Assembly: GCA_028829895.1 (NCBI GenBank)
Contig: CM054182.1
Location: 88,413,546-88,477,545, forward strand
Source: Sinotaia quadrata
Lineage: Eukaryota; Mollusca; Gastropoda; Architaenioglossa; Viviparidae
Length of the DNA stretch: 64,000 nucleotides
Direction of reading: 5' to 3'
Shown in pieces: positions 1-11,330 of the stretch (position 1 is the stretch's first letter; the number at the start of each line of letters is the position of its first letter). The position numbers and the translations under genes were made by a program. The notes below the pieces were generated by a model. That model was not told where the DNA came from. It ran no database searches and was given only the letters and a program-made list of their open reading frames with translations.

Positions 1-2460
1 TTGACTGCTTTTATATACTTTGTTTTAGGTTTAGTTTGATATTCAAGTACAGCGACAAGAATTATAGTGTTATTCCTGTTTCTATCTGTCTATCTTTCGT
101 CGTAAAGAGATTCATTTGATAGATGAGAGAATGATGAAAGTTCACAAACTGAAACCTCGGTTGTGAAACCGAGGGGAATATGGGGGGAGGAGTAGAGAGT
201 AACACATTTACGCGCTCTTTCTTCATGATTATTATCTCACTCATGTCTCCCATGTGCGCGCTCTTTCTTCATGAATATATCTCACTCATGTCTCCCATGT
301 GCGCGCATTGAGCCAGCCAATCGCTTACTCCGCAAAATTCTATTTACCTTCTAATGACACCAGGATGCATAAATACTTTGTGGCAGAAGAATTGATTTTC
401 TTTTCTTATTCTTTGATTTCTCTCCATTTTTTCGGTTGACTTCCTCTCCTACTCACCATCTCCCACCCCCACCCTCCAACTTTATGGTAACTTGTTGCAC
501 TTCACTGATGAAGAGTCTCAGAGAAATTTTTATTTTGTATTTTATCGATGACTCCGGACACGAATGATTTTCTTTCTTGAAGGTGGCTATCAAGGACGTC
601 CAGTGTGTTTAGGAACGCGATTTCATGGTCCTGAGTGCCGAGAGAAAAAAAGAAGAAATAAATAATAACCCTCCATCACTAGGTCTGATATACTGGAAAT
701 GAGGGAGGGGGAAATGCCAGACGGCCGACAGCCGGACAGACTAAAAAGTGAACAGTGCCACCCTCATTCCACCACCATCACCACCCCGGTTACTCCACAA
801 TCTCTTCCAGACTTGCGTTAACACGCGCGCGCATATGCACACACGCACGCGCACACATGTGTGTTGCCACCTGACTGAGAGTGTTTGAGACTTTGGGGCA
901 CACAAGTGCTAGTTTAATTGCCTGCCCGGTCGGGCAACCGTAACTTTCTGCCCCTTCCACCGAGAGTGCAATAGACGAGCCCAAACTGCAGCAAGGAGGG
1001 AACTGCGATAGAAGTAGCTTTGTGTTCGCGATGCCAGAGTTGTGTGGACTCTCCGCCAGTGACGTGATCGGGCAAAAGGTGTCCAAGAGACTTGGCGCAC
1101 GCAAGCGTGGCTGCGTTTGTTTACTCTGGCGTTTGTGCGAATTCTGTTTCATGAAAATTATTTTTTGGGGTGATAAAAAATGAGTTTTGACCTTGTGGAA
1201 CGAATTTTTTTTTATCTGTATCTACCGTAGGGTGTTCTGAGACAGAAAGGAACGGAGCTAGATGGCGATATTGTTTAAGCTTTTTTTCTTTTAACAAAGA
1301 AATTTCGGATGCCTTCTTTACTCCCTCCTTTCATCATCAAGTCGGTTAGTGATGTGTGACTGGTTGACATTTTCTGCTGTGATTACTAGGCATTATGCCA
1401 TTGAATAAAATGGTTATTGCTTTTGAGAGAATTCGTGTCGTTTGTTTACAAATTTGTTTCATAAATATTTTTTCTATTGATAACAATGCCTCGCCACTTC
1501 GCCGAAACAGGAAGTCACATTGTGAACATTTACCCGAGGGGAAGCTTGCGACTGACTTATACATGGGTTCGCTCTGCTTCTGTTTGTCCAGTGAAGGCGT
1601 CCTCGATAATTGCCTGGCAATGGGCGAACCTTAAAGATAGTTTGACCCATGCCAGCCTGTGTGTTCGGCTTCAGTGAGAAACAAATGCAAGATTCCAAGG
1701 CACTGCTTGCTGTTATGCGTGACGCTGGGTCCTGCCTAAAAGCCATCGGCGTTTCCATTTCTTCTGCCTGTGCGTCGTGACAAGTCAATGTTCACGTGGA
1801 CTCACAAATCAGTGCTAGTGTCTGTGATCCGTGTATCGATCTGTCACCGACTGACGATCTGATACCCGGCGGGTCGCGCTGTGTCGATCCGGCACGTGGG
1901 CGTGGAAGTATTCAGTAGTTATGGGTATAGCGGAATACGCGTCTACTCAAGACAAGACCACCCTGAAAGGCCACGTGACTCTAATGAGGCCGACATTCGC
2001 AAATGGCGACCGGAACTAGTTAAGAATGTCTTAACGAAAGTAACGGATGTTGTTAACACATTCGCATGGCGGCCGTTACTATTTCGAAAGTTACCAACGT
2101 TTTATTTCCTTGGACCGTGAAATCCGTTACGCTGTGTTATCGCTCGCATTTTCAATATTGGGAAAAGTGAAGTTAACATACATTACGACGACTGTTGTCC
2201 GGATGCGCCCCAGCAATATCCTCGTTCTGTTTATCTTTCACGACGTGCCGTTACCAGTGATTAGAAAACTCTGCACCAACAAAAACAAGAGCACGACTAC
2301 ACATATTCTCGGAGAACCGAAACTATCAAAACACTCCCAGCTCTCACCATGTGATCGGAAGACAATGACGTTTCACGCGAGATGTAGTCTCACAGAAAAC
2401 ACTAAGAATGCTTAGGTCATTTCTGAGAAGAAAGATAAGGGGGGTAATTCACGCTTCCGT
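1..2460. other. Upstream flank of candidate exon, no gene recognised
   Basis: Non-repetitive sequence with more C and G and more CpG than most of the window, especially 780-1140 and 1800-2110. Short open frames occur on both strands, but none has recognisable domains or splice signals I would defend. Two perfect CACGTG E-boxes lie 79 bp apart at 1893 and 1972. Because a candidate first coding exon follows at 2625, this stretch is a reasonable place for a promoter and 5' untranslated exon(s). No TATA box or initiator could be assigned, so that role is an inference from position and composition only. Confidence 0.35.
211..304. repeat. Two-copy tandem duplication, about 46 bp unit
   Basis: A 46 bp segment starting CGCGCTCTTTCTTCATGA is followed directly by a 45 bp copy. 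The copies differ by a short change in the ATTATTATCTC/AATATATCTC part. Each ends ATGTCTCCCATGTG, and a third CGCG start begins after the second copy and then diverges. It is the smallest and simplest tandem event in the window. Confidence 0.85.
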
Positions 2461-2624
2461 TTGTTTCCTTCACACGACTTTGTAATTCTTACACGGATCG
2501 CAGAAAAAGAAAAACAAACACATAAATTCTAAACTGAAGTCGCAACACAAAAATCCGACAAACAAACAAAAAAAAATGACGCGGGAAAGACACAGGGCCC
2601 GCCACGCGGCCTCAACCTCGCACC

Positions 2625-2685
2625 ATGTTCACCATTCCCATGGACACGGGCCTGGGGGTCACGGCAGCCACTTTGGAAGTCTCTG
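2625..2685 (+). CDS. Candidate first coding exon of an unidentified gene
   Basis: An ATG in a good context (CACCATG, A at -3) opens a frame of 20 codons plus one base. A second in-frame ATG at 2640 has G at +4 (CCCATGG). The peptide begins MFTIPMDTGLGVTAATLEVS and is interrupted inside a glycine codon by GTAAGA, a strong splice donor, giving a phase 1 intron. The 45 bases upstream are G+C-rich, unlike the AT-rich sequence on both sides, and the codons use C/G third positions (GACACGGGCCTGGGGGTC), unlike the rest of the window. Beyond the donor the frame runs on to a stop at 2892 but turns T-rich and intron-like, so I do not count it as coding. I do not recognise the family and found no matching downstream exon. 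It could be chance, but composition, start context and donor all agree. Confidence 0.5.
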
Positions 2686-2691
2686 GTAAGA
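2686..2691 (+). other. Splice donor after candidate first exon (GTAAGA)
   Basis: CTG|GTAAGA matches the metazoan 5' splice-site consensus at five of six intronic positions. It falls exactly where sequence changes from G+C-rich coding-like to T-rich. No partner acceptor with a convincing phase 1 exon was found in the window, so the intron may exceed the 61 kb remaining. Confidence 0.5.
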
Positions 2692-3420
2692 CTAACATGT
2701 ATGTCTCTTTCTTATTTTTGTTGTTTTTAGAAATCGATGTAAGAATGCAGCAAGCACATTCTGTTAGTCTCATTTCGTGCATTGACATTCTCTCATCAGA
2801 TTGCTGGAGTGTTTCGTTGTTGATATTGTTGTTATTTTGCCCCCCTCCCGTCCCCCTTTATTGGCGTAAAATGTGTGAGATGATTGTCTCATGACATTTT
2901 CTGTACTGTTGTTTTAGTCGTTTGCTGTGAGAGTGTACTCTTAATTCCTGAACTGCCTAAAGGGACCACCTGTTTTTGTTTTTGCGATCATTTTTATGTT
3001 TTAGTTGAATTAAATCCAATGCTGACTGATTTCATGTCAGCGCGGACATTAACCGGAAGAAGAATTGTTAAATGGTCAAGCGTGAATTAAATGAATGAAA
3101 GCAGCAGCTAATTTCTTCTAGGCGGATTATGATAAGCTACATTTCTTCCAGACTCAGCAAATAAAGTTACCTTCCTTATTTCTTTCTAATAATGCTTCCT
3201 GATCAAAACAATGTCATAGGAATTCAGGTGTGGTCGTTTGCTTAGTCTAAACTATCGAAAAATATCACTTAATCATTAAGCAATATGTACACATCTGTGC
3301 AAATGAATGTGTGTCTGTGTGTGCGTGTCTTTATGACAACAACAGCACTCACTGAAGTACTCGGAATTTGGAACACGTGATTTAGAGTTTAAGTACGATT
3401 GTTGTTGTTTCAAATTCAAA
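2692..3420. other. Unremarkable sequence, probably intronic
   Basis: T-rich, then mixed AT-rich sequence with no supported gene. A short GT-rich patch lies near 3307-3330. The small open frames here have no recognisable motif. Confidence 0.5.
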
Positions 3421-3630
3421 GAGTTCAGGTTGTTACTAGGTGCTACACAGCGTAACATTGCAAACAGATTAAAAGAGTTCAGGTTGTTACTAGGTGCTAC
3501 ACAGCGTAACATTGCAAACAGATTAAAAGAGTTCAGGTTGTTACTAGGTGCTACACAGCGTAACATTGCAAACAGATTAAAAGAGTTCAGGTTGTTACTA
3601 GGTGCTACACAGCGTAACTTTGCAAGAAGA
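3421..3630. repeat. Minisatellite, 54 bp unit, 3.9 copies
   Basis: Units begin GAGTTCAGGTTGTTACTAGG at 3421, 3475, 3529 and 3583. The first three are essentially identical and the fourth diverges after CAGCGTAAC. Because 54 is a multiple of three, both strands stay open through the array and give 18-residue repeats in frames at 3430-3639 (+) and 3276-3566 (-). I read those as arithmetic, not coding. Confidence 0.95.
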
Positions 3631-3779
3631 CATGCTTAAAAATGGCAACCAATGGTATGTTTGGAGGATTGTTTTCTTCTGCTTTGTTGTTATTCAATAA
3701 TCGTTGCATTCAATAACCGTACACGTGTCTTGATGTACACCTAATGAGACATTACGATCTCTGTGTTTTGCCTCTAGAC

Positions 3780-4050
3780 AAATTGTGCTATTTGCATTCT
3801 TCAACAAACGCAAACTAAGCTATTTGCCTACTTTAATAAACGCGAACTATGTTATTTGCCTACTTTAATACGTGAACTGTGTTATTTGCCTACTTCAACA
3901 AACACTGCTTCAAAAACACTTTTTTCAACGAACACCAGTTGTGTTACTTGACTGTTTCAATAAATACGAGTTGTGTTGTTTGTTTGTACAAACACGAGTT
4001 GTGTTATTTGCCTGTTTCAACACACGAGTTGCGTTATTTGTATGTCAAGG
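3780..4050. repeat. Degenerate minisatellite, about 33-37 bp unit
   Basis: About eight diverged units of the form GAGTTGTGTTATTTGCCTG followed by TTTCAA(C/T)AAAC. Spacing drifts between roughly 30 and 40 bp. An old array with no homogeneous core. Confidence 0.75.
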
Positions 4051-4259
4051 CCAAAGCAAGCAATGCTGTTTTCTTGTTTGAAACATGTTGTGGTTTATTT
4101 AAACTTATATCAGTAACTTACTTACTTGTAATCTACCAGAGACGTTGATTTTGTATTTAAATAAACATATTTCTGTTATTATTTTAACAAACACGGGAGG
4201 TATTGTCACTTTATTTAAACTGATGTCAGTCACAATTTTGCTGACACCAACAAAAACCA

Positions 4260-4800
4260 ACTACGGCTAGAGGCATTCTACAAATATCAACCAGAATTAT
4301 AACTGTTACAACAAATGCCAACCAGTATAATTGTATTTTTAGACAATTGACCAATAATATAATAACATTTTTTAGATAAATACCAAATAATATTATAGCC
4401 TTTAAAGAAAAATATCAAATAGTATTAAAGCCTTTTTAGATAATACTAAATATATTATAGTCTTTATAGACAAATACCAAGTAGTATTATAACCTTTATA
4501 AATACATACCAAATAGTCTTATAGCCACTTTAGACAAATACCAAATTATATTAGATTGTTTTTAGACAACTACCTAAATAGTGTTATAGCCATTTTAGAT
4601 AAATATGTAAAAGTGGTAGAGCCTCTTTAGATAAATACTAAATAGTATTATAGTCTTCTTAGCTGAATATTATATAATTTTATAGACATTTTAGATAAAT
4701 ATCAAATAGTATTATAGACTTTGTAGACAAATGCCAACCACTATTACAACCTTTTTAGATAAATGCCAACCAGTATTTTAGTCTATTAAGGCAAATGCAA
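4260..4800. repeat. Degenerate AT-rich minisatellite, about 33 bp unit
   Basis: Some 15 diverged units built around TTTTAGA(C/T)AAATACCAAA followed by TAGTATTATAGCC. Substitutions and small indels are spread throughout, so period and copy number are approximate. A related doublet (GTTTATTTAAACTTATATCAG and its partner) lies just upstream near 4090-4240. Confidence 0.8.
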
Positions 4801-4974
4801 ATCTATTCATTTCTATATTTAATTACAAAACTCTTAAAATGCCTCAAATTAAAGAAATGCTCTTCTAATAATTTTATTTACTTATATAAATATATATGTT
4901 CTTATATACTACAATATTCATTAACTGATTACTACATTATCTATTCAACCAGCTTAATACTAAAGTCTTAAATC

Positions 4975-5340
4975 GTCATTAACTGTCTAATTAATATGAT
5001 TTAACTTCTTATATAATATCACAATGCTAAAGTGTCATTAACTGTCGATAAAAGATGCATTCGCCTCGTATACAATGCAGCAATGGTAAATATTCATTGA
5101 CTAGTAGCATATGTGCTCATCTCGTATACAATGCAGAAATGGTAAATATTCATTGTCTAATAACAGAAGTATTTATCTTGTATACAATGGAGCAATGGTA
5201 AATATTCATTGTCTAATAAAAGATGTATTCATCTATCTCTTATATAATGCAGCAATGATAAATATTTACTTTCTAAAGGATTATTCATCATTTATAATGC
5301 AGCAATGGTAAGTCGTCATTAACTAACTGCTAAAAGATGT
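4975..5340. repeat. Degenerate minisatellite, about 57 bp unit
   Basis: Five to six diverged units containing ATGCAGCAATGGTAAATATT, then CATTGTCTAATAAAAGATG and CATCTCGTATA. The frame at 5111-5311 runs through it and is a repeat artefact. Confidence 0.8.
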
Positions 5341-5475
5341 CGTCATCTCTTATTTAATATTACAACATTAATTTTCTTAAAATGTAAATCATGTTATAAT
5401 TATTAAAATATTGATGAAGTCAACCCAGTTTGCAACTTTAATTGACAGTTCGTGTACGCAGGGCATATTTGCATA

Positions 5476-5692
5476 TTACTTAACAAATACGTTACGGGTT
5501 AAAGTGATATACAAATTACGTAACACATACGTCACAGGTTAAAACAATATACAAACTACTTAACACATCCGTTACAGATTAAAACGATATACAAACTACT
5601 TAACACATCCGTTACAGGTTAAAATGATATACAAATTACTTAACACATCCGTTACAGGTTAAAATGATACGCAAATTGCCAAACACATATTG
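5476..5692. repeat. Minisatellite, 40 bp unit, about 5 copies
   Basis: Units carry ACTTAACACATCCGTTACAG, then GTTAAAATGATATACAAATT, with scattered substitutions. The same short phrase (GTTACAGG followed by TAAAACGA) reappears singly at 8211-8226 and, more diverged, near 6886-6900 in the dispersed repeat. The array may therefore have grown from a piece of that repeat. Confidence 0.85.
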
Positions 5693-5714
5693 TGACACAA
5701 TGCCATCGTATTTA

Positions 5715-5862
5715 ATGGTTATGATTATTATTTAATTATCCATAAGTAATTACAAGTGATGAGAATCTGTAAATGTTTGTAATGTCGTAGAAGAGAAAAA
5801 ACGTTTACAGCGCCCACATATCCGCCAAGTGAGAGCGACGAATGGTGTGTTCTGGAAAAATA
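5715..5862. repeat. Fragment of dispersed repeat with an internal inversion
   Basis: The left part (TTTAATGGTTATGATTATTA to GATGAGAATCT) is in the same orientation as the dispersed copy at 9583-9640. The right part (5795-5862) is the reverse complement of the segment that should follow, containing ATATCCGCCAAGTGAGAG against CTCTCTTGGCGGATATGC at 9690. The junction lies near 5790. An inverted half-copy could arise by rearrangement or by two nested insertions. Confidence 0.65.
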
Positions 5863-6459
5863 TTAATTCTCACTTGGCACATTACACAACTGTACCGGAT
5901 TCTTTGATGTGCTCTCCAATCACACCTTGGAGAATCGTCCCAAATTTCCCTTGTCTTATCAAGCATATCAGGAGGAATGTTCCCGAAATTTTGTGTATGC
6001 TACTCAGCACACCGCGAGGAATGTTCAGAATAATTTTCATAAATTCTCGAGACCAGTCTCATCCACCATTTTTGCTGCATTGGCTCTCAAATGGAATTCT
6101 TAGGAATCAACTCACAGCAACACTTTTACTGATAAGTTTGACGATAATGCAGGATGTACATGCCAACCTGATCAGGTAGAGTGCAATAATCACTGTAGCC
6201 TGAAGCAAAAAAAAGTGTGCTTTTCTCTGCAGAAGATAAATTAAGGCAGTGCTAAATTTCAGGCATATTTCATTTCTAGAACTCCTTTCTCTCTTACTAA
6301 CATTCTCAAATTAAAAATACTGCAACAATTTCGTTAACCCTATACACACAGATCATAAAAATATAGAATCAATCAAAAGTCACAAATATAATTTCATAAT
6401 CAAATTAGTAAACTTAGAAATAAGGTTTCAATTACATAAAACATTCTTAATTCAAATCA
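5863..6459. other. No gene recognised
   Basis: AT-rich sequence with a 116-codon open frame (5829-6179, +) that has no recognisable motif and overlaps the repeat fragment at its start. Part of 6190-6330 may be a very diverged extension of the dispersed repeat family described downstream, but I could not align it with confidence. Confidence 0.4.
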
Positions 6460-6959
6460 TAGATCAATAGCAAATATGTATGAACTATTTCTAAGTCCAT
6501 TCTTTCTTTATCGTTCCGTTATCATACCATAAGCTAACGACTGTCTTTCTGACTGAAATAAAGTTTCGTCAAATTCAAAGTGATTAGAATATAGACTTTC
6601 TTCAACAAAATAACTTTCGGTTGGTCCATCCCCATTGGTTGAGGTTATGAACTCGTGAGAGACTATTCGTCAGAAAAACTACTACTAACTGGTTTTTGAA
6701 TTACATCAGCAATTTTTTAAAATTTTCTAGCATATTCTCCACCTGAGTTGTTTACTACTTCCAACTTTGACACTTAAAACAATACCATCATAAAGAGTGT
6801 CCAAGGTCGGGTCACTTTGACATTTAACAATTTAAGCAACAATTAGGTTTAGAAATAGGCAAATTTACTCCGCCACACTTACATTACTGGTTAAAACGAA
6901 ACACATAAGTTAAAGGTTTAAACTTGTGACAACGTGCGCCGGTTAGTTAATGAAGATAA
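6460..6959. repeat. Dispersed repeat family, copy 1 (partial)
   Basis: Aligns by eye to 7690-8100. Shared landmarks in the same order are TTTC(T/C)AAGTCCA(T/C)TTTCT, CATCATAA(A/G)GAGTG(T/C)CCAAG, GTCGGGTCACT(T/C)TGACA and AAATTTACT(C/T)C. The copies are heavily diverged except for the CCAAGGTCGGGTCACT block, which is perfectly kept. No terminal inverted repeats, poly-A or open frame was found, so the class is unknown. Confidence 0.65.
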
Positions 6960-8150
6960 TTATTATTATTAATTAATCTTTCATAACTAATTTCAAGTAA
7001 TTGGATTATTAATTTTATTTTATTAATGATCCTCCAACAGACACCACTCGTCTTTCACTTGGCGGATATTTTGGCGTTGTAGACGTTTTCACAGTTCCAC
7101 AACATAAAACAACATTTACAGTCACATAAGGTTTTCTGCAGGTGGAAAACTTATTACTAAGGAGAAGACAAATCCGACTTTAATCTATAATTAGCGAGCC
7201 CCCATCCACCCACTTTCTTCTACAACATAAGAATATCAATAATCGTAAGAAGATCAATAAATTTATTAAAAGAAAAATCAACTATACAAATGACAATTAT
7301 AATGAAACAGATAATTTGACATCAATATACCATTAACCCACATTCTGGTAATTATAGTTTACAGTCTCCCTCTATATAATAATAATAACTCACAGAGTGA
7401 GACACAACCAAAAGAAGTTATCAGAAGGCTGCTTGCTTCACTGCAACATACAATTAAGGAGCAAACCTAAGTTTCTCGTTTGACACAATATAACTCCATT
7501 TAATCTCACATCTAGTCTCAAAACTTACAATCTCCTGCAACAGTAGTTATTAGACCCATGCACAGGTGGTACAGTAAATACAATGTGTCAAGCAATGTTA
7601 CATATTAATACTACCATATGGTGCAGCTTATTTCAAACATTTGTAGTAAATAAATCAACTTACATAGTACATCTTTACATAACACAAGTATGACATATCA
7701 ATAGAAAAATGTATAAAATGTTTCCAAGTCCACTTTCTCTCAATCAGTCAGTTTAAACTCACCACTGAAGCTAAAAACTGCTTTCAGAGCAGGACTTCTC
7801 TCTTTGTCTTCAAATTCAAAAGTGAATAGACAGCAAAATTCTCTACTGCAAGTAAACTCCTTAAATTCAGCCCATTGGCAAGTCTCGTTCTCATAAGTCA
7901 TAATCATTGGATAATAAAAAAGAACTGCTCACTCAGTTACCACTAGGTCAGCAAATCTAGTTTCCGTAGGCTGTTTACTTCCATCTCAAACACTTTCAAA
8001 TTATCATCATAAGGAGTGCCCAAGGTCGGGTCACTCTGACAATTTAGCAAATTAAATAACAATTAAAATTAAAAATAGCAAGGGGAAATTTACTTCATCA
8101 CAAAACTAGATATAAATTATTAAATACAAGCTTTACTGGTTAAAGGAAAT
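6960..8150. repeat. Dispersed repeat family, copy 2 (longest)
   Basis: Its left part aligns to 9590-9900 (copy 3). Shared phrases are CTTGGCGGATAT, TTCCACAACAT, GGAGAAGACAAATC, TTTAATCTATA(A/T)TTAGCGA, ATCCACCCACTTTCTTCT and GTCAATAAATTTA-like tails. The 7430-7560 part aligns to 10495-10620 (GGCTGCTT, ACAGT(A/T)(G/C)TTATTAG). The right part matches copy 1 (6460-6880). It therefore bridges the other two copies and best represents the family, at about 1.2 kb. No coding capacity is visible; it may be a non-autonomous element. Confidence 0.7.
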
Positions 8151-8270
8151 ACAAAAATGACCAAGTGCATGCCTTCAGGCGAAAGCGAATTACAAGCACC
8201 TATCTCATACGTTACAGGCTAAAACGACAAATTAATTAATACGGGATAGGCATACAAGACTTTCAACCAT

Positions 8271-8390
8271 TAAACCCATACGTTTTGGGCTACAGAGACT
8301 TACAAACAATTAAACCCATACCTTTTGGGCTACGGAGACTTACAAACAATTAAACCCATACATTTTGGGCGATGGAGACTTACAAACGAT
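8271..8390. repeat. Minisatellite, 40 bp unit, 3 copies
   Basis: Exact 40 bp spacing of TAAACCCATACGTTTTGGGC followed by TACAGAGACTTACAAACAAT, starting at 8271, 8311 and 8351, with few substitutions. Confidence 0.95.
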
Positions 8391-9574
8391 AACATTATTT
8401 TTAAATTGTACTTTAAAAGAGTTTACAAGTAACTAATTGCAAACGTTACTTGGTTTTACAATAATTACAGACGACTAAAAGTCGAAAGAGACCGGCAAGT
8501 CACTAAATCATGCTTTACAAGTTATAAAGACAAAACTATTACACAATGACATCACAAGCTTAAAGATTTACAAACATGGAAACACTGACGTCACAGACTA
8601 AATAGACTCTTTACATTGACGAGAAGGAGGAATCTTTTAAGTAAACAACTTACAAAGTATTCTTTTACAAAACTCAAGGTCACACAAGGTACACACACCC
8701 AAACAAAAAATAAAGTCAAACTCATGCAGGCACATATACACGCACAAAATGAAACTCACACGTTACCGTTATTCACTCTAATTCGAACACAAAGTAAAAA
8801 TTGTCGTCATGCATGAATTCCTTCGAGAAACATCACCCCAAGGAAAACAACACACCCACAAATAGACAAGCATATATTTATTCGCGAGCTTACTCAAATA
8901 AACACACACACACACATACATTGAATCTTTATTCATGTTGGATAAATGTCTGTCATGCTGTTGCCAGTATTGATTGTACAAAATAGGAGTGTTTTATCAT
9001 CAAGAATGATTTTTCATTTCTTCGAATGACAGAGTGTCACATTTGCCCTTTCCATACCAAACCACATTCAGCCCGATAACATGTTTCGTTGGAACTGTCA
9101 AGAATGAAACTCAAATAATTATGGTTCTGATCACTAGCTGTTTTGCTCAGCTACAGAATATCGGTTTCTCTGGTTGCTGGCGGGGATTGGTCCAGGGCGT
9201 TGTACGCACATTCGTAAACTGCCTCCAGAATAATTGCATTTTTAATTGCTGGAGGTGCAAACTGTGCTCATAGTCTCCCTAAAAATTGCAGAAGTTCTTG
9301 ACTTATTGATAAGGAGCATTTGTCACTAATTAAAGGCTGGCCTGGTTCATGACGTCAGCGTAACTCGATCGGTTCGGAACGAATTCCGGTACAGCCAATC
9401 CGCGACGTCAGAACAGCATGCCATTTGCACGCAACAATACCCGGTACTTGTAATTCAGACGATACATTCCTCTGCGCTAATACCAAAAAGTCATTTCGAT
9501 TGTTGCCGATTTCAGTTATGTTTGCAAATTTGTATTGACAATGTTTCTTCACTACTTACTGTGACGCAAACGCA
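8391..9574. other. No gene recognised; two perfect TGACGTCA sites
   Basis: Mixed sequence. CA-rich patches near 8680-8760 and 8900-8920 explain small open frames there. The 9340-9560 part is less AT-biased and looks unique. Perfect CRE-type palindromes TGACGTCA sit at 8586 and 9350. No splice-flanked exon was convincing. Confidence 0.45.
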
Positions 9575-10620
9575 GCTTAGTTAATGGTTATTATTATTAT
9601 TAATTAATTAATCGTCCGTAACTAATTACATTCGATGAGAATCTTACTTTATGTTATTAATAATTCTTCAGCAAACACTACTCGTCTCTCTTGGCGGATA
9701 TGCGGGTGCTGTAAAAGTTTTCTCTCTTCCACAACATCAAAGACAAACATTTACCGGTACGCAATATTTCCGTAGGTGGAAAAATTCTTACTAAAGGAGA
9801 AGACAAATCAGTCTTTAATCTATATTTAGCGATCTCCCAATCCACCCACTTTCTTCTCCAACATATCAAAATGTGTATGAAGGTCAATAAATTTAACAAT
9901 ACATTTATGAAATCAACACTCAAATACACATATGACAAATACAATGAAAAAAAACTTAACATCAATATTTCTATGTAACTACACTCAAATAAATTTTACA
10001 CTACAATCTTCAATCCTAAAATACAATTCAACAATTTAATCTCAATACAAATCACAGGAAAGTTCTTATCAGAGAATAGAAATGGAGTTGTTAGAGATTA
10101 GCAATAATAGTTTCTACATAATCTGATTTAGGCCTGTCACAATTGTCTTTCGTGTGCTTTTTGCCACCAAGCCACATTTTTATTGTCCATGTCAATTCCA
10201 CATATTTCCTCTTCATGTAGTAAAAGACATGGATTCAATGCTTATTCTCTTGAAGCTAATACAGGCACCTTTTTCTGCCATGCAAGCTCACTTAAGCAGA
10301 ACAACAACTGTAGCAATTTTCAGTAACTTCCTTGTACTAGAAATTGCTCAAAATAGTCAGCATACTTTGCCAACATACATCAGTAGAGTGCAGTGTATCC
10401 CTTACACATACACACACTATAATATATATTTCTATATCTGTCTTGGTCGCAGCGGTTTTATAATCAGTAAACCAGGAGATTCTGATAATACATAGAATGG
10501 CTGCTTTGTCCCTGTAAAAGAATAATCAGGGAACAAATGTTAAGTTTCCAGTTTATCCCTATATAACTTCATTCATGTTTCAACTTAACAGTTTCCTGCT
10601 ACAGTACTTATTAGTTTGAT
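9575..10620. repeat. Dispersed repeat family, copy 3, with an inserted segment
   Basis: 9583-9900 aligns to 6945-7260 and 10495-10620 aligns to 7430-7560. In copy 2 those two blocks are about 170 bp apart, here about 600 bp. The excess, roughly 10085-10490, is sequence not seen in the other copies and may be an insertion. Short open frames in it have no known motif. Confidence 0.65.
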
Positions 10621-10659
10621 ACATATGAACTAAGGAGAGTATTTGCTTGTAGTAATCAC

Positions 10660-10815
10660 TACCTAATAATTCTCCCATTTTATTACTTTAACACCAACTG
10701 TTGTTAATAATGCTTCCTAATTACTTTCTAATTTTATTAACTATATAACGCCAACTGTTGTAATAATGCTACTTAATTACTCTCTAATTTTATTAACTAT
10801 AACGCCAACTGTAGC
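10660..10815. repeat. Degenerate tandem repeat, about 55 bp unit, 2.7 copies
   Basis: CCAACTGTTG recurs at 10694, 10751 and 10805, each preceded by TCTAATTTTATTAACTAT-type sequence and followed by TAATAATGCT. Confidence 0.85.
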
Positions 10816-11330
10816 TGTTCCATTGTATAAAAAAAAGAAAAGAATTGTTGTCCACTACCTAGAAGCACGACGATGTTGACAGTTTCACGTATATCTCTCT
10901 CAAATGGCTTGTAGCTGCTATTATAGAAAAAGGTCTACACAAGTTGCATGTTTGCACTCCACTGCTCTTTTACGCAAGTGAAGTATTCTGGACAGTTTAG
11001 AAAGAGAGAGAGTGAAGTCTAAATACTGTTATCTTTTCCAGCAATCTAGGTCGAGTGAGTGATCACTGATTCTGTCCTGTAATTAGTGTACGTTGGAAAC
11101 AAATACTTTTCTTGCAAATAACTCGGCTTAAATTCTACTTTGAAGTGTCGGACTATTAATTAAGCGTATTGCTATGTATATAGAAAACGCGTAAACATCT
11201 GTGAACATTAAAATATTTTTATTATTTCACACATATGCATACACCACACCAGCACACATAGTGTAAGCGCGCATATACACGCAATAAAGTATATTTTATT
11301 CTTTTTCTCACTGTGCAAAGATAGAAAGAC
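10816..11330. other. No gene recognised
   Basis: AT-rich sequence between a minisatellite and a purine tract, with no supported coding or regulatory signal. Confidence 0.5.

Noticed and set aside
2686..2894. Continuation of the candidate exon frame to the stop at 2892
   Set aside because: Composition turns T-rich and hydrophobic right after a strong splice donor, which looks like intron.
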